Origin: Arenicola marina
Lineage: Eukaryota > Annelida > Polychaeta > Arenicolidae
NCBI GenBank assembly: GCA_964019135.1
Contig: OZ025260.1
Location: 13,324,254-13,388,253, forward strand
Direction of reading: 5' to 3'
DNA length: 64,000 nucleotides
The position numbers were made by a program, and so were the translations under genes. Positions within the stretch are counted from its first letter, which is position 1. Each line of letters begins with the position of its first letter. Below, in pieces: positions 49,056-61,200 of this stretch. Under the pieces are notes generated by a model. It did no database searches. It was not told where the DNA came from and worked only from the letters and a program-made list of their open reading frames with translations.

Positions 49056-50630
49056 ATCCGGATCGAGGCTTCAAGGTCCGGACACATCTTAACACCACGT
49101 GGAGCAGCATTGAATATCACTTTCACATCGGTTAAAAACAACAAGGATTCGAGATCCAGAATGTATTCAAGCGGACGGGAATCCTGATGTTTTAATCCGG
49201 GTTTTTCTTTGTAAACGCCTTCGCTTTCACTCTAGTTAGCCTCGTTTTCGTCTTTCGGTCTCTTGTCTTCCACTTCCGGTTCCACCGGAAATAGATGGAC
49301 ATCTAGAGACATTTAGAGGGATGGACTCTCCTCCATTATCGTTCGGACTTCCATAAGGCGTGCTGGTCTATCTGGATCACACGGTCGATCTGGATTTGAC
49401 TCTGGATCTTGTCATCACACCTGACGATGCGCTGCTCCAGAGTGACGCGACAATCCGGGGACTTTCTTTCTGTGGAATATCCAAATCTGACGCCTCCACC
49501 CTGAGAGAGAGGAGGGCGCGATGGCCACTGATACGATATGCAATCTGTTCAATAGTTATCCTTGTTGACAACTATATGCTTTAACTGTCCTTGTCCTAGC
49601 CCCCTTCCAGTCTACTAGTCATTATAACGTTTACTCTCTACAAAAGGAGTTTTAAACCCGAGCACTGTTTGTTCGCGTTGGGATCTGTTTTCTAATATAG
49701 CTTTCACTATTTATGTATGAAACATTTTCAAATGCGGGCGCTATTGTTTTCAATATATATTAGTCACGATCAATACGACCATTATCATGTGTAGCAATGA
49801 GGTAAGTAGTTGAGCAAGTATTTATCGTCAATTAAGTGGCATTGTGTTTTTCTAACGGTGCGTTTTGCAACACAATCATGCCATTTATATAATTATATGC
49901 AAGATTTCACAAAGGTGCGGAGTGAAATGGTGCTAACTATAATACACACTTTGTCCGGGTGCTGCTGGTAGCATCAGGGTTATTAATCGGTTTCGAGTAT
50001 ATGAGAGCAAATGCAAAATGTGCATTTTTAAGTGAAAGAGGGGTCCTTGTAAGCCACGTGAATTAAGCCGTCGTCCCTGGTGTGGTAGCAGTATGTTCAA
50101 TATTGACCATTGCTTATTCAATGTTCGATCTTTTGGGGATTGGGGAAGGTGTATCATTTTATAGATTCTATATATTCCCTAAAAACTAATATTATGCTGC
50201 TGTCGGTCGGGTTTTCGACAAGCACGTCGCTAGTGACCTATCTACGTTGCCATGACCTATGTAGGTTACCATGGCCTATCTAGGTCCCCTCGTCGACCGC
50301 GCGGCGATGGTCGAATAAAGAAATTCAGAAGGCTGGCGCGGAGAATGTTGGGTTTTATAATAGATTGGGATCTGTGATACATGTATTCCTAGATTACCAC
50401 TCAGACCTCTTTGAGCGTAATAAAATATACTAAAGGGACGGGAGAGTACGTTATGTCGTCCAGTTATGGGCGGTCTTATAACCTGATAATATGAACTTAC
50501 AGAATTAAGTCCGGATATAGTGATCTGGAATGCTAGAACTAGCAATTTATCATAGTGATATCTGGAATCTTAGACCTAGTAACTTATCACTCACTTATCA
50601 CAAATCACTCACTTGATTGCATTTAGTAAC
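49056..50630 (+). other. Probable 3' UTR and downstream region of the DLC1-like gene
   Basis: Follows the stop directly; no further exons recognised. An AATAAA at 50314-50319 is a candidate poly(A) signal, with others at 51049-51054 and 51268-51273. Which is used cannot be told from sequence. Confidence 0.4.
50314..50319 (+). promoter_or_regulatory. Candidate poly(A) signal AATAAA
   Basis: First canonical AATAAA found by eye after the DLC1-like stop, ~1.26 kb downstream. Weak evidence, since the hexamer occurs by chance in AT-rich DNA. Confidence 0.25.
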
Positions 50631-50631
50631 T

Positions 50632-50745
50632 TTGTGACATTTAGGGTTAAAATGATGACTGTAATCGCTGTGTGACATTTACGGTTACTTTTTGACATTA
50701 AGGGTTAAAATGAAGACGATAATAGCTGTGTGGCATTTAGGGTTA
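50632..50745. repeat. Tandem duplication, ~60-bp unit
   Basis: Two diverged units share 'gacatttagggttaaaatga' and 'taatagctgtgtgg'-like words. Confidence 0.7.
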
Positions 50746-51357
50746 AAGTATAAGTACACTATTTAAAAGATGATTTCTGTATCGTTTCGAAAAACTGGTG
50801 AGGGTGCTTTTGGAAATGTATTTTTCCAGAAGTTCGTCTCTCTGACGTCACCTCTGACGTCACCTCCATTCGTTCCATTTACTCTCCTGTTGTGTTTTCT
50901 TTCAATAACACATATTTATGCTGTGTGTGTGGATGACGTCACACAAACACGTTATAATAGATTGGGAAGATTGGTTGCCTTGTTAAGTCAATATTCCACG
51001 TATGTTCTGTATAGTGCATCCGTCGTCACACTGATAGGCGAATTATTTAATAAAGGATTGCCGGCACGGTGTGAGGCATGAATGGGTTAATAGGCATGGA
51101 TGTTTCAGACAATTCTGTAGGTTTGAATGGCAATGGCATAATACTGACTTGTGTATCTACAGTTTAATAACGTTATTGTATCGGATGTATGACTTTTACG
51201 TATTCTAGTGTAGATCGCCGCGGTGTTGTAATGTACGCGGAGAATGTCTGTCGCCACGACAAAAGGGAATAAAACTATGTATAACCTAGCCTATCGTCTT
51301 TCATTCATACTCTTATATTATGATCCTAGAAGTCAACTTGTTCGCGTGTTGACCGGA

Positions 51358-51470
51358 GCCACTATGATCAAACCATGCTGCAGTTTGCTCACACGGATTC
51401 TCTATGACCAGACCCACTATGATCAAACCATGCTGCAGTTTGCTCGCACGGATTCTGCGGTCAACCAGAG
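51358..51470. repeat. 55-bp tandem duplication
   Basis: 'ccactatgatcaaaccatgc' and 'tgcagtttgctc' recur 55 bp apart with few mismatches. Confidence 0.88.
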
Positions 51471-51524
51471 ATGCGTTTCCGATTGAGCTCAGTCACGACA
51501 GCGCATGCGCATGTCTGCGAGACG

Positions 51525-51965
51525 AATGGCCGCCAGCCCTGGTACATGCGTCTCTGACCACGCCCTAAACGGAGCAAGGATGGGAGCCATGCCGTGGCTC
51601 CATTAGGTTCCGGAAGCTTTTATGGCTTTCGTCACTTTTTTGGTCTTAGTGTATTTGCCTGTATTCCGGGCGATTTGTGTCTTCTCTCGCTTCGTTTTCA
51701 ATGCTCCGCCATTCGCCGGAAGTAAACGAACTTAGATTGATCACTCGCTGCCAGGCGGCTTTTGTTGTCATAGAAGCTTCAGGAACCTAATGGAGCAACT
51801 TGACGGTAGGCACTGCATATTTATTCTGTTAGGACCTTCAACTTGAGCCACCGGTCCACCATGTCTAGTTCTAGCTCTGATGTGAACTCTCTGATGGCTC
51901 TCACCCTTGCTCCGTTTACGGGCGTGGTCAGAGAGGCATGTATACCAGGGCTAGATGGCCGCCAT
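51525..51965. repeat. Fold-back (inverted repeat) element
   Basis: The outer arms 51525-51596 and 51895-51965 are imperfect inverted copies (ctctgaccacgccc...aaacggagcaagg against its reverse complement). An inner pair, 'ctccattaggttcc' near 51600 and 'ggaacctaatggag' near 51782, is also inverted. The ~440-bp structure could fold into a long hairpin. No target-site duplication was found, so it may be a MITE or fold-back transposon relic. Confidence 0.65.
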
Positions 51966-51969
51966 CTTG

Positions 51970-53010
51970 GATTCGGTGAAGTATCTCGGGAGCCTATTCG
52001 GTGGTCCGGTCTGAGCGCTCGTGTCGCGATGTCACGTGACGAATCAACGGGACTCACGTGGGCTTTCTCTCCCCACGTTGCTGGGTTTATGTGAGATGAT
52101 AGGACCGCTATCGGAGTGACGTCACTGCCTCAGCGCGTGCGTAATAATATATTTTATTTTTTTTCCCGTAGAACATCCATGGCTGCTAGAAATTTTGGGT
52201 GCTGATATAACGACCTTGACCTCCTTAGTGAAAGTGTTATTGTTGGAAGGCGATGCTGAGCCATTTCCCGGGGGTAACACCCCTCTACTCTTTGAAGGAG
52301 GCCCTTTTGGGCGGCCCCAAGCGGCCAGGAAAGCGAGATAACGCCACCAAATGTGTATTTCAAGTTGATTTATTGAATCCTCCGTCAAACAAATCACCGA
52401 ATGATCACAGGTACAAAATTGTACAATCCTCATGACAAACAAGCGATCAATGAATTATTACATTACAGTCCAAACAAGTGTTCGTTCACATACCAGAGTA
52501 CCTTCTTCCAACTTACTTGTCTACTAGAGGGGTGACGTCATCAACTGTTATCACGTGGTCGATTTAAAGCGTGTCAAAGTGGAGAGGAAAGAAGAAAACC
52601 AGTTCTTAACCGTCGAAAGACGTCAAACTGCGAAAAAAACACGGTTACTTCTGATACCGATATCTATGTTTACATATATATTTATAATATATACATCAGA
52701 CTCTTAGCGTGAAGAGAAGCGACAACGCACAGGGTATTATGCTATTATCGAAAGGGCCACAATCTGCCAGAAAATCATAAGATCCCTTGTCCATATCAGG
52801 GAAGTCCGAAACCTCCATGTCGGCACAATAATAATGCAGTTATAGTCCAGCGGGTCTATATGTTGGCTTATAGGCTGGCGAGACATATGTCAAGGGTAGT
52901 CGAATACCCGGCAATGCTGTGCAAACCTACCACCCTACTCCATATTTTGCCATTAACACATCAATGTTACAGTCATACACACGGCAACCGACACTGCTTC
53001 ATCGCGCATG
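51970..53010. other. No recognisable gene
   Basis: Unique sequence; longest open frames are ~106 codons and match nothing known to me. Confidence 0.4.
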
Positions 53011-53014
53011 CGTA

Positions 53015-53130
53015 CCTTTGCGCCACTCCGGCGTACGCCTCGGAGCGTACACTCCGGCATACGCCTCAGAGCGTACACTCCGGCGTACGCCTCAGAGCGT
53101 ACACTCCGGCGTACGCCTCAGAGCGTACAC
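53015..53130. repeat. 26-bp tandem repeat, ~4 copies
   Basis: Units share 'gtacgcctcagagcgtacac' followed by tccggc. Each unit contains the inverted words gtacgc and gcgtac, so it can form hairpins. Confidence 0.9.
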
Positions 53131-54780
53131 TTCCTTCACATCAGTTTAACGCTATGCACGTAATATCTAGTGCAACAAAGAAAGCGAATATTTAAGGTGG
53201 CCATCTTGAGTAAGAGGGGAGCTATACCGAATACAATGTTTCGGGGTAACATGGAAGAACCATCTGTGCCGATTATAGGACTATCTTGTTAATGGCTGAC
53301 ATTATCGATTATCGACGGTCGTAATAACACATCATTCCCCAGTGCCAAGCCAGTGTGGAGGTGAAGGAGCAGGCTTGACGATAACAGGACCTTTAACTCA
53401 CCGACAGTTTAAAGTTACACACGTTTCAAAAGAAGCAAACACCCTACATCAGGACAGCAGTATTTGGATATTACGGATTTTGCTTTCAATAAAACTCCAC
53501 TCAATCTCCATTTCTTACAGTAGTAAATTCTGGCCATGAACAAGATGTTGGGACCATGGTTCGCTCTAACATAGAAGAACTGCCATAGTATGTAAGTAAG
53601 GATCCTCACTCGGGGATTATATATAGGCGTCCTCACACGGTATCTAATATACTAATAGTAACCATATATATCACCATAACATGTCGAAGGTGTACTTTCG
53701 ACCAGTGCCATATTCTACAAAATAATTATTTATGTGCATTTATCATTCTTGGATAAATATCATACACTGTGAAATCATATAATATGTAAAAAAAAAGATA
53801 AATGCAAATGGCTAAAATGCATGAAAACAAAGCATTGCGGCAAAAGAGAAAGTGTTGATTTGGGCTTTAAATGTAACTTAAATCCAATATTAAAACAAAC
53901 ATCACTGGGCGCTTAGATGTCTTGCATCAAGTGACAAGGAGATGGCGGAATGCCTTGTCTACATATTATGCCATCTGCTATCATAAAATAAGACATAAAA
54001 CGGCACTCGACGCCAGCAGCCCGTGACAATTCTACAACGACAACTTCATTATCAGCCAAGACAAGGGCTGTCACGACGCAATTCTCTGTCGTGGCTTGGG
54101 CACGGTCCCTCTGCTATGTTGGCGGACGCGAAATCAGCTATGGTAGTTTATGTGAGTAGGCGAGTGAGTAATACGTGAGCTATATTGGGACATAGGACAA
54201 CGACTCTATAGAACGGTATCATAATAAATTGTCAGGTTAATTATGCACTGGGTCATTTGGCTCCGGGGGTGGGGGGGGGGGGGGTCTGGCAAGTATCAGA
54301 TTGTCATGCTGCAATAAATTGATTTCCTTTGAGGTCTATCGTATGTATGTATGTATCGTATCGTACTATGATAGACCAATTGTCATGTTTCAAATATACT
54401 GCACCAGTTGGTGGCAAGTGAGGGTAGGCGTGGATTACTACCGAGTTACTTTCGTCCCTCCAGCCAATCTTCCACATATATAACCTCTCGGTTTGATTTA
54501 TTGTGCGACAATAGACCAGCATTTGCTATATTACACGTCATGTAAGATCTTCTACTTTATTTTTAACTAACATTACCAGGTATGTTACACATACCGGAGA
54601 AACCATCCATCCATATATATATATATCATACACATCATGTTGGTTTCATTCATAGGTTTAAATATCGAAGAAACCATGCAGGTTTCACAATTTTTGTTTT
54701 TTCTCTCCCTCAATTAAAATTCCTTCAACCCATCCGCCCTGTCATCAACAAACAACCCTGCGTTCACCCCTACCCCCTAC
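53131..54780. other. Intergenic region between the two convergent genes
   Basis: No exons recognised. A G-run occurs near 54270-54285. On the minus strand, AATAAA complements at 54556-54561 and 54497-54502 lie ~400-460 bases past the MYCBP2 stop and are candidate poly(A) signals for that gene. Confidence 0.4.
54556..54561 (-). promoter_or_regulatory. Candidate poly(A) signal for MYCBP2-like gene
   Basis: AATAAA on the minus strand ~400 bases after the stop codon; a second lies at 54497-54502. Weak, position-based evidence. Confidence 0.3.
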
Positions 54781-54783
54781 CCC

Positions 54784-54990
54784 TCAGAAGGTGTGGGCGA
54801 TCCTGCAGACCCCGCCTTCCCCCCCACCCCTTCCACCCCTCAGAAGGTGTGGGCGATCTTGCAGACCCCGCCCTCCCCCCCCCCACTCCACCCCTCAGAA
54901 TGTGTGGGCGTTCCTCCAGCCCCCCCCCCCTCTCTCCACCACCCCCCTCCACCCCTCAGAAGGTGTGGGCGTTCCTGCAGACCCCGCACC
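54784..54990 (-). repeat. Repeat of the MYCBP2 C-terminal codons plus stop, four units
   Basis: On the minus strand, copies of 'aggaacgcccacaccttctga' and its flanking ggtctgc occur with their stop trinucleotides at 54956-54958 (the real one), 54895, 54840 and 54784. Spacing is 61, 55 and 56 bp. Downstream copies vary slightly (gatcgcccacaccttc; cacattc) and would lie in the 3' UTR. Each ends with an intact TGA followed by ggggtgg. Confidence 0.9.
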
Positions 54991-55237
54991 CCAGGGCGAA
55001 CTCCTCCCCGGTGGGGGGGTGTTGGACGTGGAGCGGGCACTCCTCGCCCTCGAGGCGCTTGGCCTTGGGGCCGGCGGGGCAGCGTGGCAGGTCGGCCTTG
55101 GCCAGGTTGGTGACGCGCTGGAAGTCGTCGTGGCAGGCGTTGCAGAAGTGGGTCGTGCCGAAGCAGAAGAAGACAGCCACCGAGCAGCAGTAGCGACACT
55201 TGTACTCCAGGTAGTCAGTGCCGTGCTTGGGGCACAT
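54956..55237 (-). CDS. MYCBP2: MYCBP2 last exon: tandem-cysteine domain, catalytic Cys/His and C-terminus
   Basis: Minus-strand acceptor cttcag (ending 55238); 282 bp including TGA at 54956-54958. Encodes [39 protein letters not shown] and [17 protein letters not shown]. The Cys in FFCF and the His in NACH match the downstream relay cysteine and catalytic His. The three Phe residues of the human threonine pocket (after that Cys, in THF and in DDF) are also kept. Confidence 0.97.
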   Translation of the reverse strand: MCPKHGTDYLEYKCRYCCSVAVFFCFGTTHFCNACHDDFQRVTNLAKADLPRCPAGPKAKRLEGEECPLHVQHPPTGEEFALGCGVCRNAHTF

Positions 55238-58200
55238 CTGAAGGGAGAGGGTGTACGGTGACCGGGCGGGTGGTGACGGGTGGGTGGGGTGGTGGGTGTT
55301 CACGGGTGGGTTGGTAGGTGGGTGGTGACGGGTGGGTGGTGACGGGTGGGTGGGGTGGTGGGTGGTAACGGGTGGGGGGTGACGGGTGGGTGGGGTGGTG
55401 GGTGGTGACGGGTGGGGCCCCAATAGATCAGGTGGCCAGAGCGCTCGCATCGCGTGCTCTGGCCACCTGAGAGCCTAACGGCACGTGGATCGGTGGGGTC
55501 GCGCCCCGATCTAGTCGCAGGATAAAGATCCAATGTCATTCTTTGCCCTACAAAGAGTAGAGGATTATCCCCCGGGACATGGCTCCGCTCTTCTCCTTTT
55601 TCTCCCATTGACGCGATATGACCAAAAGTGGTTAAAGCGTCCCGAATATACAACCAACCAATCTGTGGGTTATATCAGGAGAATGACTAGGGACAAGGTA
55701 GATAGGAGCCATGTCTCCGAGAGTAACTCGCTACTCTTTGCGAACATCTGTATCTTTATCCAGCACACACATATAGAAATAATTTTTTAACGCTACCGCT
55801 GAAAAGAGGTCAAATGTCGAATCAGCAAACGCATTTTAAGAATTACGATAGCATCAAAATTTAAGTTAATATGGTTGTGATTACTTCTGGAGACCTGAGG
55901 CTTGAGGAGCTCAAAGAGACATACAGAGTTGACACGCACGTAATAATGATTTTATGTTAATGAAGTGGGGGGGGGGGGAGGGTGGAGGTTGGGGAGGGCT
56001 TGGAGGGGTCGTGTGTGGGTGGAGTGGGGGTTGTGGGGGTGAGGGGGAGGGGGTACTCACCTGGGCCCGGGAGACGTCTGAGCAGGCCCCACAGACCAGC
56101 TCGGAGGGGTCGTGTGTGGGTGGAGTGGGGGATGTGGGGGTGAGAGGGAGGGGGTACTCACCTGGGCCCTGGAGACGTCTGAGCAGGCCCCACAGACCAG
56201 CTCGGATGGGTCGTAGTCCTCGGCGGCGGCCGCCTGCTCCTCGCAGCGCACCTCGCCGCCGTAGTAGGCCTTGGTACACTTGTAACAGACGTAGTAGGCG
56301 TACCGCTCCATCGCGAAACCTACACCGACCGAACGGAAAGGACATGAAAGCAATATATCCCGTAATTTTTTGTATTACCAACCTCTTCTGCATGTCCAAT
56401 AAGTATATTCTGTCTAGAATTTAAATCCTGAAAGCCTGTGGGCTATCCGGACAGAACCCATTTGTTCACGGCAGCAGGTTGGTGGCCGGCTTTATATTCC
56501 TGCGCGCCTGTTCCCTGTTATGGTATTCAGTGTGATGTCGACCGCGGCTCGCTATCACGTCCGCGCGCGATGTAAATTATCCGCGCAGTTTTATGTTGAA
56601 ATTGTCGTTTTACAGACTCCAAGAGATAAAACATATGCATCATAATTTTGAGATACTTTTAGTGTCGATTCTAAAGTGTAAACAATCTAAGATGGCGCAT
56701 GTAAGTGTATTGCTTTAAATGAACTGGGGTCTTAGGCCTCTGCAGGGCACACACTGGTTAAACTGGGCCAAGGAACCTCGCGCGACGATGAGGGATGAAT
56801 GGATGAAACATGTCCCAGATTAGGTACCAGGGTCCGGAGTCGAACCCACAACCTATTGATCTGCGGTCCAGTGCGCTAACCACTACATCAGGGAGGCCCC
56901 CGAAAGAGGGGTTGATATCAGAAATGTACCAAGGAACATGGACGGCATTGTATATTTAAGTATTTCAGTAGGTGCTCGTCATCAGAAATGTACGAGAGAA
57001 CACGGACAGCACTGTATATTTCAGTCGAAAGTCGACATCAGAATGTTTTATTTAGTTTAAGCAGCATTGAAAATGGTTGCCATACCTGCGGGGTCGTTAT
57101 GGAAACGCGCCCCCGGGGTGGTGATGGCTTCCGCCTTGTGGAGACCTTCATACTCGAGCCTCATGAGAGCCTTCCGCCGGACGTCCTCAAACAGAGCCTG
57201 GATCGGGGCCAACAGGTCCTTCAGGACCGTGTGCCTGATCTCACTCTGAAATATACATCATGACGTGATCTCACTGTGAAATATAGTCATGTGATCTCAC
57301 TGTAAAACATACAGGCGTCAGGTGATCTCACTCTGAAATATACAGCGTCCGGTGATCTCACTCTGAAACATATAGAGTCAGGTGATCTCACTCTGAAACA
57401 TAAATCACGACGTGTGTTTGATCTCACTGTGAAATATTCATCGTTATGTGTCTGATCTCACTCTGAAGTATGTTTAGTGATGTGTGTTTGATTTTGTCTG
57501 AAATATACATCAGTGATCTTAGCACATGAAGCACAAACCTGGTCAAGAAAGCCCCCGGCGAGTGTGAAATGCCAGGGAGGCTCACTGGCCTATCGCACGC
57601 GAAACAGGCGTTTCAGCATCGAATAGTTGACTTCACCATTAACAACATATTGTCATTGGCCTGTTATAACGGTAACGGGGTAATACAGCACAGACTACCA
57701 TAGTTACCTGGCAGGTGGGGCAGAGGGCATTGTCATTGGTCTGTTATAACGGTAACGGGGTAATACAGCACAGACTACCATAGTTACCTTGCAGATGGGG
57801 CAGAGGGCATTGTCATTGGTCTGTTATAACGGTAACGGGGTAATACAGCACAGACTACCATAGTTACCTTGCAGATGGGGCAGAGGGCATTGTCATTGGC
57901 CTGTTATAACGGTAACGGGGTAATACAGCACAGACTACCATAGTTACCTTGCAGATGGGGCAGAGGGCATTGTCATTGGTCTGTTATAACGGTAACGGGG
58001 TAATACAGCACAGACTACCATAGTTACCTTGCAGATGGGGCAGAGGGCATTGTCATTGGCCTGTTATAACGGTAACGGGGTAATACAGCACAGACTACCA
58101 TAGTTACCTTGCAGATGGGGCAGAGGGCATTGTCATTGGCCTGTTATAACGGTAACGGGGTAATACAGCACAGACTACCATAGTTACCTTGCAGATGGGG

Positions 58201-61200
58201 CAGAGGGCATTGTCATTGGTCTGTTATAACGGTAACGGGGTAATACAGCACAGACTACCATAGTTACCTTGCAGATGGGGCAGAGGGCATTGTCATTGGT
58301 CTGTTATAACGGTAACGGGGTAATACAGCACAGACTACCATAGTTACCTTGCAGATGGGGCAGAGGGCATTGTCATTGGTCTGTTATAACGGTAACGGGG
58401 TAATACAGCACAGACTACCATAGTTACCTTGCAGATGGGGCAGAGGGCATTGTCATTGGCCTGTTATAACGGTAACGGGGTAATACAGCACAGACTACCA
58501 TAGTTACCTTGCAGATGGGGCAGAGGGCATTGTCATTGGTCTGTTATAACGGTAACGGGGTAATACAGCACAGACTACCATAGTTACCTTGCAGATGGGG
58601 CAGAGGGCATTGTCATTGGTCTGTTATAACGGTAACGGGGTAATACAGCACAGACTACCATAGTTACCTTGCAGATGGGGCAGAGGGCATTGTCATTGGC
58701 CTGTTATAACGGTAACGGGGTAATACAGCACAGACTACCATAGTTACCTTGCAGATGGGGCAGAGGGCATTGTCATTGGCCTGTTATAACGGTAACGGGG
58801 TAATACAGCACAGACTACCATAGTTACCTTGCAGATGGGGCAGAGGGCATTGTCATTGGTCTGTTATAACGGTAACGGGGTAATACAGCACAGACTACCA
58901 TAGTTACCTTGCAGATGGGGCAGAGGGCATTGTCATTGGTCTGTTATAACGGTAACGGGGTAATACAGCACAGACTACCATAGTTACCTTGCAGATGGGG
59001 CAGAGGGCATTGTCATTGGCCTGTTATAACGGTAACGGGGTAATACAGCACAGACTACCATAGTTACCTTGCAGATGGGGCAGAGGGCATTGTCATTGGC
59101 CTGTTATAACGGTAACGGGGTAATACAGCACAGACTACCATAGTTACCTTGCAGATGGGGCAGAGGGCATTGTCATTGGTCTGTTATAACGGTAACGGGG
59201 TAATACAGCACAGACTACCATAGTTACCTTGCAGATGGGGCAGAGGGCATTGTCATTGGTCTGTTATAACGGTAACGGGGTAATACAGCACAGACTACCA
59301 TAGTTACCTTGCAGATGGGGCAGAGGGCATTGTCATTGGCCTGTTATAACGGTAACGGGGTAATACAGCACAGACTACCATAGTTACCTTGCAGATGGGG
59401 CAGAGGGCATTGTCATTGGCCTGTTATAACGGTAACGGGGTAATACAGCACAGACTACCATAGTTACCTTGCAGATGGGGCAGAGGGCATTGTCATTGGT
59501 CTGTTATAACGGTAACGGGGTAATACAGCACAGACTACCATAGTTACCTTGCAGATGGGGCAGAGGGCATTGTCATTGGTCTGTTATAACGGTAACGGGG
59601 TAATACAGCACAGACTACCATAGTTACCTTGCAGATGGGGCAGAGGGCATTGTCATTGGCCTGTTATAACGGTAACGGGGTAATACAGCACAGACTACCA
59701 TAGTTACCTTGCAGATGGGGCAGAGGGCATTGTCATTGGCCTGTTATAACGGTAACGGGGTAATACAGCACAGACTACCATAGTTACCTTGCAGATGGGG
59801 CAGAGGGCATTGTCATTGGTCTGTTATAACGGTAACGGGGTAATACAGCACAGACTACCATAGTTACCTTGCAGATGGGGCAGAGGGCATTGTCATTGGT
59901 CTGTTATAACGGTAACGGGGTAATACAGCACAGACTACCATAGTTACCTTGCAGATGGGGCAGAGGGCATTGTCATTGGCCTGTTATAACGGTAACGGGG
60001 TAATACAGCACAGACTACCATAGTTACCTTGCAGATGGGGCAGAGGGCATTGTCATTGGCCTGTTATAACGGTAACGGGGTAATACAGCACAGACTACCA
60101 TAGTTACCTTGCAGATGGGGCAGAGGGCATTGTCATTGGCCTGTTATAACGGTAACGGGGTAATACAGCACAGACTACCATAGTTACCTTGCAGATGGGG
60201 CAGAGGGCATTGTCATTGGCCTGTTATAACGGTAACGGGGTAATACAGCACAGACTACCATAGTTACCTTGCAGATGGGGCAGAGGGCATTGTCATTGGC
60301 CTGTTATAACGGTAACGGGGTAATACAGCACAGACTACCATAGTTACCTTGCAGATGGGGCAGAGGGCATTGTCACTGGCCTGTTATAACGGTAACGGGG
60401 TAATACAGCACAGACTACCATAGTTACCTTGCAGATGGGGCAGAGGGCATTGTCATTGGCCTGTTATAACGGTAACGGGGTAATACAGCACAGACTACCA
60501 TAGTTACCTTGCAGATGGGGCAGAGGGCATTGTCATTGGTCTGTTATAACGGTAACGGGGTAATACAGCACAGACTACCATAGTTACCTTGCAGATGGGG
60601 CAGAGGGCATTGTCATTGGCCTGTTATAACGGTAACGGGGTAATACAGCACAGACTACCATAGTTACCTTGCAGATGGGGCAGAGGGCATTGTCATTGGC
60701 CTGTTATAACGGTAACGGGGTAATACAGCACAGACTACCATAGTTACCTTGCAGATGGGGCAGAGGGCATTGTCATTGGCCTGTTATAACGGTAACGGGG
60801 TAATACAGCACAGACTACCATAGTTACCTTGCAGATGGGGCAGAGGGCATTGTCATTGGCCTGTTATAACGGTAACGGGGTAATACAGCACAGACTACCA
60901 TAGTTACCTTGCAGATGGGGCAGAGGGCATTGTCATTGGCCTGTTATAACGGTAACGGGGTAATACAGTACAGACTACCATAGTTACCTTGCAGATGGGG
61001 CAGAGGGCATTGTCATTGGCCTATTATAGCGGTAACGGGATAATACAGCACAGACTACCATAGTTACTTTGCAGATGGGGCAGAGGGCATTGTCATTGGC
61101 CTGTTATAACGGTAACGGGGTAATACAGCACAGACTACCATAGTTACCTTGCAGATGGGGCAGAGGGCATTGTCATTGGCCTGTTATAACGGTAACGGGG

